Shown here in pieces: positions 44,561 to 53,102 of a stretch of DNA of 64,000 bases. A program made the translations under genes and the position numbers. The notes beneath the pieces were generated by a model. The model worked only from the letters and a program-made list of their open reading frames with translations. It ran no database searches and had not been told where the DNA came from. Each line of letters starts with the position of its first letter. Within the stretch, counting starts at the first letter, position 1. The stretch is from Campylobacter rectus (GTDB taxonomy: Bacteria > Campylobacterota > Campylobacteria > Campylobacterales > Campylobacteraceae): NCBI RefSeq assembly GCF_004803795.1, contig NZ_CP012543.1, positions 372,001 through 436,000 of the forward strand, read 5' to 3'.

Positions 44561-47002
44561 ATGAAAAGACGAGATTTCATCAAATTTTCGGCCTTGGCGG
44601 CTACGGCTGCACAGGCTAGTAGGATAGAGGGCGTCAAGCAGACGATTTTCGACAACAAAAAAGTATTCGGCGCAAACAGATTCGGCCCGTTTTGGGTAAA
44701 TTTAAACTCATCGCAGATCGTTTCGGTTAGCGAATTTGAGGGCGATAAATTTCCAAATACGATGAACTATAGCCTGCCTGATTCCGTGCAGAACGAAAAC
44801 CGCGTGCTCTATCCGATGGTACGCAAAAGCTATCTAAAAGCAAAAGGCGCGGCAAAGAGCGAACTGCGAGGTAAAGAGGAGTTCGTGCGCGTTAGCTGGG
44901 ACGTAGCGCTTGATCTAGCCGCAAAGGCTTTGAAAGAAAACTTCGACAAATACGGTGCCGAGGCGATCTACGGCGAGTGCTACTGGTGGGGCGGTAGCGG
45001 CAAGGTCAGCTGGGGTCGTACGGTCGCGCACAGGATGCTAAAGGTGCTAGGCGGCTACGTGGAGGAAAGCGGCGACTACTCGACGGGAGCGGGTCTGGTC
45101 ATCATGCCTCACGTGTTAGGCGGTAGTGCGGTTTACGACACGCCGACGAAGTGGAAAGCCGTCGTCAAAAACGCCAAAAACGTAGTATTTTGGGGTACCG
45201 ATCCTATCGTGACGAATCAAATCTCATCAGTGCCTCCGACTCACGACGGCTACGTAGGCATGCAGGAGCTCAAAAAAGCCGGCATCAAAACATATAGCGT
45301 AAACGTCATGATAAACGACACCGCGCGCTACTACGGCAGCGAAAACATCATCGTACGCCCGAATACCGACACCGCGCTCATCATCGGTATGTGCCATTAT
45401 CTATTTACGAACAACCTCTACGACGAGGAATTTATCAAAAAATACACGGTCGGATTTAATAAATTTAAAGACTACTTCCTTGGCACGCAGGACAAAGTCG
45501 TAAAAGATATCGAATGGGCGAGCAAAATTTGCGGCGTACCTGCGGGCACGATAGCGCAGTTTGCGACGCATCTGGCTAAGGAGCCTACGACCGTGCTGAT
45601 CGGCCGCGCGTTACAAAGAGCCGACCACGGCGAGCAGCCTTTCTGGGCGCTAGTGGTGCTAAACGCGATGCTAGGACACGTGGGTAAAGAGGGGCTTGGA
45701 TTTGAGTTTAGCCTAGGATACGGCTCTGCGGGTGCTACGGACAAGATCGCTCCGGTGCTAAAAGGCCTAAGTACGCGCATCAGCGAGAAATACGAAAATA
45801 TAGACGGCGCGCCGTGGAAAACGACTAAAAACATCACTATCCCGTCCTCTCGCAGCATCGAGGCGCTAGAGCATCCCGGCAAGGAGATCGACTACGACGG
45901 CACTAAGATCAAGCTACCGCATATGAGGGTCGCGTATATGGCGAGCGGCTCGATGTTTACGCGCCATCAAGACGTAAATAACATCGTAAAACAGTGGCGA
46001 AAATTTGACACCGTTATCACCGCCGAGCCATACTGGACTAGCACTGCAAGACTAAGCGACATCGTGCTACCAGTAGCTATCGAGATCGAGAGAAACGACA
46101 TCAACCAAACCGGCTCGACGGGTGAATATATCGTGACCTATAAACCTGCGATAGAGCCGATGGGCGAGAGCAGGAGCGACTTTTGGATCTGCGAGCAAAT
46201 TTGCAAACGCTGGGGCAGAGGCGAGGTATTTAGCGAGGACAAGGACGAGCTGGGCTGGATGAAGGAATTTTACGCTGATGCGAGCGAGCAGGCTAAGGGG
46301 CTAAATTTGAGCATGCCTAGCTTTGAGGAATTTTATGAAAAAGGCTACGTGAGATTTGAAAAAGACAACACGGAAACCGAGCTTTATACGCGCCTAGCGG
46401 CCTTCCGCGAAAATCCGGCTAAAAACCGTCTAGGCACGCCGTCGGGTAAGATAGAAATTTACTCTCCGACGATAGCGAAGATGAACTACGCCGACTGCCC
46501 GCCGATGCCTACGTGGATAGAGCCTAAAGAGTGGCTAGGCAACGCTAGTAAAAAGTACCCGCTGCATGTCGTTAGCCCTCACTCTCGCTACCGCTTGCAC
46601 AGTCAGCTAAACAACTCTATCATTAGAAATTTTGCCGAAGTTAGCGGCAGAGAACCGGTGCTAATGAATCCTAAAGACGCCAAAGAGCGTAGCCTAGCCA
46701 CGGGCGACGTTGCACGCGTATTTAACGACCGCGGCGAGATACTAGCGGGCGTGCTAGTCACCGACATCGTGCCTGAGCGCGTCGTGGCTATCTGCGAGGG
46801 CGCGTGGTACGACCCTGAAAAATGGGGCGAAAAGAGCCTCTGCCAGCACGGCTGCGTAAACGTGCTTACGTTTGATAAAGGCACGTCAAGTCTCGCGCAA
46901 AGCAACTCGGCTCACACCGTGCTAGCGCAGATTGAGAAATTTAAAGGCGAGATTAAGCCGATAACGGCGTTTTCAAAACCTAAAATACTACAAAGTATTT
47001 AG
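44561..47002 (+). CDS. torA: TMAO/DMSO-type molybdenum reductase
   Basis: An 813-residue molybdopterin enzyme exported by Tat (KRRDFIKFSALAATAAQAS). The Mo ligand Ser is in ESGDYSTGAGLV, characteristic of TMAO/DMSO/biotin-sulfoxide reductases; other cofactor segments are YWWGGSGKVSWGR, NVVFWGTDPIVTNQ, LIGRALQRADHGEQPFW and the C-terminal SPHSRYRLHSQL. There is no 4Fe-4S site, as expected for this type. It takes electrons from the monohaem cytochrome gene upstream and reduces N- or S-oxides in the periplasm. It corresponds to Cj0264c. No torD chaperone is adjacent. Confidence 0.94.
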   Translation: MKRRDFIKFSALAATAAQASRIEGVKQTIFDNKKVFGANRFGPFWVNLNSSQIVSVSEFEGDKFPNTMNYSLPDSVQNENRVLYPMVRKSYLKAKGAAKSELRGKEEFVRVSWDVALDLAAKALKENFDKYGAEAIYGECYWWGGSGKVSWGRTVAHRMLKVLGGYVEESGDYSTGAGLVIMPHVLGGSAVYDTPTKWKAVVKNAKNVVFWGTDPIVTNQISSVPPTHDGYVGMQELKKAGIKTYSVNVMINDTARYYGSENIIVRPNTDTALIIGMCHYLFTNNLYDEEFIKKYTVGFNKFKDYFLGTQDKVVKDIEWASKICGVPAGTIAQFATHLAKEPTTVLIGRALQRADHGEQPFWALVVLNAMLGHVGKEGLGFEFSLGYGSAGATDKIAPVLKGLSTRISEKYENIDGAPWKTTKNITIPSSRSIEALEHPGKEIDYDGTKIKLPHMRVAYMASGSMFTRHQDVNNIVKQWRKFDTVITAEPYWTSTARLSDIVLPVAIEIERNDINQTGSTGEYIVTYKPAIEPMGESRSDFWICEQICKRWGRGEVFSEDKDELGWMKEFYADASEQAKGLNLSMPSFEEFYEKGYVRFEKDNTETELYTRLAAFRENPAKNRLGTPSGKIEIYSPTIAKMNYADCPPMPTWIEPKEWLGNASKKYPLHVVSPHSRYRLHSQLNNSIIRNFAEVSGREPVLMNPKDAKERSLATGDVARVFNDRGEILAGVLVTDIVPERVVAICEGAWYDPEKWGEKSLCQHGCVNVLTFDKGTSSLAQSNSAHTVLAQIEKFKGEIKPITAFSKPKILQSI

Positions 47003-47641
47003 TGCGTCGTTTTTTAAGCGTCTTTGAATGAGCTAGAAAATTTCGCCCTGCGACAGGCTATATGCCTAGTCTTGGGACGAAATTTTCGTCGCTTCTGCTT
47101 GCAGTTACGAGCCGCAGGCGAAGTAAAACATTTCAAATCCATCTTAAAATACTTCCGCTTATGTTTTTTTGATTGCGTATCTTTTCGCGAGTGTTTTTGA
47201 GAGAGATTTTTGCTTCGTTACATTTGCAACTGCGAGCAGAGGAAAATTTTAAGTTTGCGGCGGACTATCCGTCTAGCCCTGACTTAAAATTTCTGCACAA
47301 CTCTCAAAATCGTCTCGTGATACTTCCGCTTATCTTTTTACGCTCAAATTTGAAATTCGTCGATCTTGGCAAAACCGCAAACATTGCCTTTTACTGAAAT
47401 TTTGCCCTTCTAGCGAAAACATATGCGCCGAAAATTTCAGGCAATATGAAAGTGGGCCAAAATTTTCGTGCTGACGAAGTCGGGTGCCGCATCCGTTTGA
47501 GCGGGAGCGTAAAATTTGAACGTCAAACTTATCTCTTAGCTAAGCCCCGCTTTCTTTCGTATTCATCAAATTTGAGCGTAAATTTTGCGCAGAGTAAAAA
47601 ACTCTGCTAAAATTCGCTCAATTTAATCCGAAGGCCGAGCC
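47003..47641. other. 640-base gap after torA with repeat copies
   Basis: Contains the two extra copies of the torA-flanking repeat (47092-47108 inverted, 47226-47242 direct) and repeated TACTTCCGCTTAT words (about 47149 and 47320), indicating a local duplication. The plus-strand frame 47173-47397 has no plausible product. AGAGTAAAAAACTCT at 47591-47605 is a small hairpin before the next gene. Confidence 0.5.
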
Positions 47642-48298
47642 GTGCAAATCCCGAATTTGATCCGAAATTTTATCCGCAAACGTATCGTTTCGGAGTGTAT
47701 TTTGCTGCCGTTTTTCTATCCTGACGAGTTTGAGAGCTTTCAGGACGGATATAGATTCAACCGAATAACGGACGAGGATCTAACGGGCAGCGCGCCCGGG
47801 CAGTGGCGCAAGAGCCGGCAGGTCATCGCTCGTAACGCCCTGGACGATCCGTTTTTCGTGGATTTTGCGCTAGGCGGCGCCTCGCCCGTGTATTTTGCGT
47901 ATCACGGCGCGGGCTCGTGGGAGCCGATAAAGGTTGCGGACGACATCGTTAAATTTGAAGAAATTTTAATCGCTCTTGCCGCGCTTGAGGCGCCTTGCTC
48001 GCTTGAAGCGATCGCGCCGCTTGCGGACCTAAATAACGAATTTTACCGCGAGCTGGCGGACGACTACGCGCAAGAGGATGAAGCGCGCGAGGAGCCCGAA
48101 TATAAATATTTCAGCGTTTTCATCGAGGATCTGGGCGCAGACCCAGTAAAAACGCTCGTGTTTTTAAAGAAAATTTTTGAGAGCGAGAGCTTTGCTAGGG
48201 TGAAAGAGAGGGCACAAAATCTGCCGCTTTGCCTCTTTAGCGGCACGCAGGAGCTTGCCGGGGCGCTGGAAGACAAACTCGCCTCACTCGGGGGTTAA
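47642..48298 (+). CDS. SMI1/KNR4 (SUKH)-like protein
   Basis: A 218-residue acidic protein. The segment VIARNALDDPFFVDFALGG followed by VYFAYHGAGSW and a later helix resembles the SUKH superfamily (SMI1/KNR4), many of which are immunity proteins against secreted toxins. No signal peptide, so probably cytosolic. The start is GTG 47642, with AAGG 8 bases upstream; no good ATG is near. No toxin gene is visible beside it, so an orphan immunity or housekeeping role are both possible. Assignment by eye only. Confidence 0.6.
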   Translation: MQIPNLIRNFIRKRIVSECILLPFFYPDEFESFQDGYRFNRITDEDLTGSAPGQWRKSRQVIARNALDDPFFVDFALGGASPVYFAYHGAGSWEPIKVADDIVKFEEILIALAALEAPCSLEAIAPLADLNNEFYRELADDYAQEDEAREEPEYKYFSVFIEDLGADPVKTLVFLKKIFESESFARVKERAQNLPLCLFSGTQELAGALEDKLASLGG

Positions 48299-48399
48299 AT
48301 TTTACGCGCAAGAGATCTCTTTTAGTGAATTTATCGCGCGCCGTAGTTAAATTTAGCCGAATTTCGCTATCATACATCGCATTTTTTAAGAGGATAAAC

Positions 48400-48711
48400 A
48401 TGAAAAAATCACTGCTTTTGCTTGCGCTTTGCGCTTTTGCCGGACAGCTCGCTGCTGCTGATATGCCCGCGGTTTGCGAGGAGTACGAAAAGGGCGTTCG
48501 CGACTTTATAAAAGAATGGCGGTCGCAAGCTAAAGCTACGGGGAATACGGGCATCAAGCTCGAAATAGATGGCGCCGAAAAAGACTTCGACGTAAGACTA
48601 AAGGATATAAAAAATAAGACCAAAGACAAGCAGGAGGCCGCCTGCAAACAGTCCATAGAGTCGCTGGAAGAGACAAAAATGCTGATGAAGAAAATGGGTT
48701 ATATGAAATAA
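48400..48711 (+). CDS. Small secreted protein, first of a tandem pair
   Basis: 103 residues: signal peptide (1-19, LLLLALCAFAGQLAAA), then a charged helical mature part with two Cys (PAVCEEYEK and EAACKQSIE) about 55 residues apart, likely a disulfide. The pattern resembles the small periplasmic DUF5339-type proteins, but I cannot verify this. AGAGGATAAAC precedes the ATG. It shares about 98 bp of nearly identical DNA (ribosome site, signal peptide and first mature codons) with the next gene, while the rest of the mature part diverges. Confidence 0.75.
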   Translation: MKKSLLLLALCAFAGQLAAADMPAVCEEYEKGVRDFIKEWRSQAKATGNTGIKLEIDGAEKDFDVRLKDIKNKTKDKQEAACKQSIESLEETKMLMKKMGYMK

Positions 48712-48752
48712 AATTTGGATAAAATAATGCACCATAATTTGAAAGGATAAAC

Positions 48753-49064
48753 ATGAAAAAATCACTGCTTTTGCTTGCGCTTTGCGCTTTTGCCGGACAG
48801 CTCGCTGCTGCTGATATGCCCGCGGCTTGCGAGGAGTACAAAAAAGTTTCTTATGCTTTCATCGATACGATGGAAAAACAAGCCAAAGCTCAGGGCGAAA
48901 AGGACTTTGACGCCGCCGCAACGAGAAAAGAGTTTGAGGCCGAATACGCAGACATAAAAAAGCTCGGCAAAAAGGAGCAAGAGGCTAAGTGCAATCAAGG
49001 CATAGCCGAGGTAAAAGAGCTTGAAAATATGCTAAAAACGATTGGAGTGATAAATCAAATTTAA
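48753..49064 (+). CDS. Small secreted protein, second of a tandem pair
   Basis: 103 residues, paralogous to the preceding gene. Signal peptide identical; mature part has Cys in PAACEEYKK and EAKCNQGIA at the same spacing logic, and a different, strongly charged middle (EKDFDAAATRKEFEAEY). Its own short leader and AAAGGATAAAC site lie in the 41-base gap, so it is translated independently. Function unknown. A two-sided hairpin follows 57 bases after the stop. Confidence 0.75.
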   Translation: MKKSLLLLALCAFAGQLAAADMPAACEEYKKVSYAFIDTMEKQAKAQGEKDFDAAATRKEFEAEYADIKKLGKKEQEAKCNQGIAEVKELENMLKTIGVINQI

Positions 49065-49120
49065 ATAGCTCCGGTTCATAATCTAAACCGAGCTAGCACG
49101 TTAAATTTGGCAACCCGGCC

Positions 49121-49149
49121 CAAAGTGGCGGCAGTTTAGCCGCCCTTTG
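49121..49149. terminator. Bidirectional hairpin between convergent genes
   Basis: CAAAG-T-GGCGGC (49121-49132), loop AGTTTA, GCCGCC-CTTTG (49139-49149): 11 paired bases with one bulge. It lies between the small secreted protein gene and the convergent TDT transporter gene and could serve both strands; the T-runs are short. Confidence 0.6.
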
Positions 49150-49218
49150 TAAAATCCGCGTTTAAAAGTCAAATTTAAGCGTGGATTTTTAAATTTACTC
49201 TTAAATTTTACCAAACCA

Positions 49219-50184
49219 TCACTCCGCTACGCAAATCTCAGCGCGAAGTATGGCTTTTATCGTGTAAAAGCCCACTATCCCGATAAAAACGCACAAGATA
49301 GCAAATCCCGCACTGCCCGCAAGTAAGAAAAACTTAAGCCCGCTAAGCTCGTAAGCCCGCAAAAGTGCGATACTGGCCGCTGCGGTCGGGAAGGTAAACG
49401 CCCACCACGAAAGGAAAAATTTGAGCCTCAAAAAGCTTTTAAACATAAAAAGTATGAGAAGCGCGAAAAATAGCGTAACATAGAGCATGATTTTCGCCGG
49501 CGCGTCGAAGTTGGCGGTGAGCTTCGTATAGTCCAAAAACGCCATCGCAGGCGGTGCGATCACGATAAAGAGCGTCGGGATAAATTTCTGGGGCATCTGG
49601 TCGTGAAAGATGATGCGATAAAATAAAACGGCAAAAAGTACGGGCCAAAAGAATATGCCTACCCCGAAGTAATACCACGCAAGCTCGCTACCCGCAGGTG
49701 CTGCAAGCGGTACTAAGAGGTTGCCGACGATGGGGATGAACCACGCGGGGTTGGAGTGCGAGATTAGGATATTGTTCTTGATCCAAAAAGAGACCACGTA
49801 TAAAGAAATAATCCCCTGAAAGACGATGCCTACGTAAAAAAGCACGCCGTATACGGGCGTAAAATCCTTCCAAAGCGCGGCGATAAGCAGCGTCGAAACC
49901 GAAAAAGTCGCGAAAAAATTTACCCGCACGGGGTGAGAAAACTCCGCTGTGAAAGCTTGCGGGTATCTAATGATCTTTGCGGCGTAAAGTGCGCTGATGA
50001 CGGTATATGCTAGGCTCGCCGTCCACCGCAAAACCTCAAAAATCCAACCAGAAATCCCAAAGATCAAATTTAGCCGCTCATACGCTAGCGCTAGTCCGCC
50101 AAGCCCCATAACTACGGTATAAAACATTATCGGGAAGTTTTGTAGCCAGCTATTTTTCGGTGCTTTTTCGTCCTGTGTTTTCAT
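49219..50184 (-). CDS. TDT/SLAC1-family transporter
   Basis: A 321-residue inner-membrane protein with about ten helices, of the tellurite-resistance/dicarboxylate (TDT, TehA/SLAC1) family. Characteristic are the N-terminal NFPIMFYTVVMGLGGLALAYE and the middle AWYYFGVGIFFWPVLF, where SLAC1-type channels place gating Phe residues. Members conduct anions such as chloride or nitrate, or export sulfite (Ssu1) or C4-dicarboxylates. Near a sulfur-oxidation module, sulfite export is possible but unproven. AAGGAAAAAG precedes its start on the minus strand. Confidence 0.8.
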   Translation of the reverse strand: MKTQDEKAPKNSWLQNFPIMFYTVVMGLGGLALAYERLNLIFGISGWIFEVLRWTASLAYTVISALYAAKIIRYPQAFTAEFSHPVRVNFFATFSVSTLLIAALWKDFTPVYGVLFYVGIVFQGIISLYVVSFWIKNNILISHSNPAWFIPIVGNLLVPLAAPAGSELAWYYFGVGIFFWPVLFAVLFYRIIFHDQMPQKFIPTLFIVIAPPAMAFLDYTKLTANFDAPAKIMLYVTLFFALLILFMFKSFLRLKFFLSWWAFTFPTAAASIALLRAYELSGLKFFLLAGSAGFAILCVFIGIVGFYTIKAILRAEICVAE

Positions 50185-50667
50185 CTTTTTCCTTATTATT
50201 TTTTGGGGATTTTAGCCAAATTTTAGTGCGCATTCGGTGATGAGGTTACAGAGAAATTCAGGGCGGCGGATGGTCCAGAAAAGAAAGGTTTCAAAAAGAG
50301 CGCTGCTGTATGAGCAGGCGGAGAGTCGGACGTAAAAACTCAAAGCAACGATGCGGAGCGCAAGAAAAGATGGGCGCTATAAAAAAGAGGCGGATGCGAA
50401 GGTTTGTGGTCGGCTAAGCGCATAAGAGCGTAAAGTCGGTATGAGCGACGCGAACAAAATGAGACGCTAACAGACTAAGGGCGAATTTGAGAGACGGATA
50501 AAATTTAAAACAAAGAGCGAGAGGACGGATGTAAAAGGCGCCCTAGCCGGGAGCTAAAAAAATAAGTTTGCAAAACGGCGAGCCGGGTTTGAACGGATAT
50601 AAAAAGCCTGTAGATTAGCTAAATTTTGCGAAAAATAATATAATACACTAAAACGCGGGAGGCCAAG
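50185..50667. other. Purine-rich gap with degenerate repeats and promoter of the Crp/Fnr gene
   Basis: No gene. The plus strand is unusually purine-rich and shows loosely repeated words like GGACGTAAAA, GGATGTAAAA and CGGATATAAAA (for example about 50328, 50526, 50594). TATAAT at 50639-50644 is a good -10 box 24 bases before the regulator ATG; GGGAGG gives its ribosome site. Confidence 0.5.
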
Positions 50668-51303
50668 ATGCTGCAAAATGAGCTTGAAAACGTGCTAATA
50701 GAAAGATTTTTGTCTAAATTTTCACTTAGCGGCGAAGATGAAAGAGCGGTTTTAGAGGGCGCGGTCTTAAAAAGCTTTAAAAAAGACGAGACGATCTATA
50801 CGAAAGACGGATGTCAGGGCTACGCTATCTTAGCATGCGGGCGTATGCGAGGCTTTGTCAGCACGAGTAATTTTAAAGAAATCACCGTTTTTAGCCTAAG
50901 CCGGGGCGATAGCTGCATGCTTTGCGCTTTTTGCTCGTTTGGGGCGCTACAAGTGGAGATAAATTTGCAGATAGAGGAGGATACGCAAATGATCCTCATC
51001 CCAAAAAAGCTTTTTAAACGCTTGCGCGAGAGCTATCCGCAGGTGGCAAATCACGCTTTGGAGTTGGTTGCGGGGAGATTTAGCGCCGCGATAAACGTGA
51101 TGGAGCAAGCGCTTTTTATGCCTTTGGCGCAGCGCATAATAAATTTTTTAGAGCAAAACGGCGCGTGCAGAGGACTAAAGATCACGCACGAACAGATCGC
51201 AAACCATCTAGGCTCGGCTAGAGAGGCCGTCTCAAGAGTGTTAAAAGAGATGCAAAAGCAGGGGCGCATCGAGCAAAAACGCGGTGTCGTGACATTAAAG
51301 TGA
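50668..51303 (+). CDS. Crp/Fnr-family regulator with cysteine cluster
   Basis: A 211-residue regulator: cyclic-nucleotide-binding-type beta-barrel (about 15-125), dimer helix, and a winged-helix DNA-binding domain (about 145-211) with recognition helix HLGSAREAVSRVLKEM, close to the Fnr type. In the effector domain lies C83-x2-C86-x2-C89 (SCMLCAFCS), with Cys49 and Cys57 nearby. These differ from the N-terminal Cys motif of Fnr, so a thiol, persulfide or Fe-S switch at another place is suggested. The sulfide:quinone oxidoreductase gene follows 66 bases later, making reactive-sulfur sensing a reasonable guess. Confidence 0.82.
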   Translation: MLQNELENVLIERFLSKFSLSGEDERAVLEGAVLKSFKKDETIYTKDGCQGYAILACGRMRGFVSTSNFKEITVFSLSRGDSCMLCAFCSFGALQVEINLQIEEDTQMILIPKKLFKRLRESYPQVANHALELVAGRFSAAINVMEQALFMPLAQRIINFLEQNGACRGLKITHEQIANHLGSAREAVSRVLKEMQKQGRIEQKRGVVTLK

Positions 51304-51369
51304 CTTTGTTACATATTTAAATTTTAAAACTCGCTATCATTTAGCCGATACTTCTAAAAAGGAACTTTT

Positions 51370-52716
51370 ATGAAAAGCATCGGCAGAAGAGGTGCATTGA
51401 AAATTTTAGGTGCGGCGGGGTTAGCAGCGGCGGGAGTCGCGAGCGTAGACAAGCTAAACGCCGGCGAAAACGAAGACATCCGCTCAAATATCCTGATAAT
51501 CGGCGGAGGCCTAGGCGGTATCAGCCTGGCGGCGAAATTGCGGCGAGATATGCCAAACGCCGCGCTCACGATCCTTGATAAGGACGAATACTTCTACTAT
51601 CAACCGGGCTTTACGCTTATTGCGGCGGGAGTTTATCTACCGGAGGATATAACTTACGAAAAGGCGAATTTGATCCCCGAAGGCGTAACGTGGATAAAAC
51701 AAAACGCCGCTTCGATCGAGCCTAGCTCAAATTCCGTCACGCTTGAGGACGGTTCAAATTTGACTTACGACTACCTAGTGATCGCTAGCGGAACGGAGTA
51801 TGAGTTTGAGAACGTGAAAGGGATTAACGCGGAAGATGTCGGTAACGGTGCGATCACCTCGATCTACACGATCCCCGGCGCCCTTCATATGACTCAGATG
51901 ATGAAAAAGCTCGGTAAAGAGGGCGGCAAGGCGGTTTTTAGCGATAACAAAACTCCGATGAAGTGCTCGGGCGCGAATAAAAAAGTAACATTGCTTACCG
52001 AAGATATGGCGCGAAATTTGGGCGGCAGAGATAAGCTTGACATTGCGATATATTCGGGAGCTCGAACGATATTTTCCTCTCCGATTTATGCTAAAATGAT
52101 AGAGGGGATGCTAGAGGAGCGAGATGTGAAGTATTTTACATCCCATCAGCTTGTCGAGGTGGATAAAAGCGCGAATATAGCCGTATTTGAACGCTATATG
52201 CCATACCGTGAAAACGGCGAGGATAAGCTCGCTAAAGAGTTAGTCGAGGTCAAATTTGATTTTTTACATCTCGTGCCTCGTATGAAAGCCTCTAAAATTT
52301 ACGCCAATGCGGGACTAAGCGTAGAAAAAGGCGACGTAGCAGGCAACTGGATCAGTCTTACGCGCGAGACGTTGCAACACTCGAAATTTAAAAATATCTT
52401 TGCTATCGGCGACGTTTGCGGATTTCCTGCAGGCAAGACGGGAGCTAGCATACGTAAGATGTATCCCGTGCTAGCGCAAAATCTCGCAGACGTCATAAAA
52501 GGTCACGAACCGAGTGCGAAATACGGCGGCTACACCGCCTGCCCGCTGCTGACGAAATTCGGCAAAGCGGTGATGGTGGAGTTTAACTGGACGGGTAAGC
52601 CCGAACCTACGATAGCGTGCATGGGTGCGACTCGCGAGAGCTATCTAAACTGGGCGATGAAACTATATATGATGAAGCCGATGGTCATGCAAGGCATGAT
52701 AAGAGGGCTTGCGTAA
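51370..52716 (+). CDS. Sulfide:quinone oxidoreductase-like flavoprotein
   Basis: A 448-residue FAD protein. The N-terminus has a twin-arginine-like signal (GRRGALKILGAAGLAAAGV), then ILIIGGGLGGISLAAKL (FAD site). The two redox Cys expected in sulfide:quinone oxidoreductases are in TPMKCSGANKK and GGYTACPLL; a further Cys is in AIGDVCGFPAGKTG. The C-terminal tail is amphipathic and Met-rich, as for membrane attachment. It oxidises sulfide to polysulfide/sulfur and reduces quinone. Possible periplasmic location follows from the signal and is typical of these enzymes. It ends 10 bases before the first DUF2892 gene. Confidence 0.87.
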   Translation: MKSIGRRGALKILGAAGLAAAGVASVDKLNAGENEDIRSNILIIGGGLGGISLAAKLRRDMPNAALTILDKDEYFYYQPGFTLIAAGVYLPEDITYEKANLIPEGVTWIKQNAASIEPSSNSVTLEDGSNLTYDYLVIASGTEYEFENVKGINAEDVGNGAITSIYTIPGALHMTQMMKKLGKEGGKAVFSDNKTPMKCSGANKKVTLLTEDMARNLGGRDKLDIAIYSGARTIFSSPIYAKMIEGMLEERDVKYFTSHQLVEVDKSANIAVFERYMPYRENGEDKLAKELVEVKFDFLHLVPRMKASKIYANAGLSVEKGDVAGNWISLTRETLQHSKFKNIFAIGDVCGFPAGKTGASIRKMYPVLAQNLADVIKGHEPSAKYGGYTACPLLTKFGKAVMVEFNWTGKPEPTIACMGATRESYLNWAMKLYMMKPMVMQGMIRGLA

Positions 52717-52726
52717 AGGAGAAAAT

Positions 52727-52948
52727 ATGCAAAATATTGGAATTTTAGACAAAACTATCCGCCTTATAATCGCGGCGATTTGGATATATGTATTTGGATT
52801 CGTATGTTTGAGCTGGTGGTGGCTAGTCGGGCTCGTGCCGTTACTAACCGCTGTTTACGGCTACTGCCCGCTTTATAAATTTTTCGGCATAAACACGTGC
52901 AAAAAATGCAAAACAGAAGAGCGAAGCGATGCAAAGCAAAAGAACTAG
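52727..52948 (+). CDS. DUF2892 membrane protein
   Basis: A 73-residue protein of the DUF2892 (YgaP-like membrane) family, with two hydrophobic segments (about 10-25 and 27-45) around GILDKTIRLIIA and the Cys-bearing tail YGYCPLYKFFGINTCKKC. The ATG 52727 has AAAGGAG upstream; the longer TTG frame overlaps the previous gene. DUF2892 segments are often fused or linked to rhodaneses and sulfide-oxidising enzymes, fitting this place right after the quinone reductase. It overlaps the next small gene by 20 bases. Confidence 0.85.
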   Translation: MQNIGILDKTIRLIIAAIWIYVFGFVCLSWWWLVGLVPLLTAVYGYCPLYKFFGINTCKKCKTEERSDAKQKN

Positions 52949-53102
52949 AATCGCGAAAGTGCTAATCGGGCTAGCGATAATGATCGCGGGAGTCGCGTTT
53001 GGCAACTGGTGGGGACTCGTAGGACTCGTGCCGTTTGCCGTAGGCGTCACGGGTTTTTGCCCCGCTTGCTATTTTTTAAATCGTTGTTCGCTAAAGCGCT
53101 AA
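52929..53102 (+). CDS. Second, shorter DUF2892-like membrane protein
   Basis: A 57-residue frame starting ATG 52929 within the end of the preceding gene (AAGAGCGAAGCG as weak ribosome site) and ending TAA 53100-53102. Its sequence repeats the pattern of the previous protein: a basic start, hydrophobic segment LIGLAIMIAGVAFGNWWG, LVGLVPFAVGVTGFCPACYFLNRC. The Cys (FCPACYF) match the YCPLYKF part of the neighbour, so this is a diverged duplicate. The two together may form a hetero-oligomer in the inner membrane. Confidence 0.78.
   Translation: MQSKRTRIAKVLIGLAIMIAGVAFGNWWGLVGLVPFAVGVTGFCPACYFLNRCSLKR

Noticed and set aside
44395-44619. 74-codon plus-strand frame before torA
   Set aside because: It runs over repeat sequence and into torA in another frame, has no ribosome site and no protein-like composition; the region is better read as leader with repeats.
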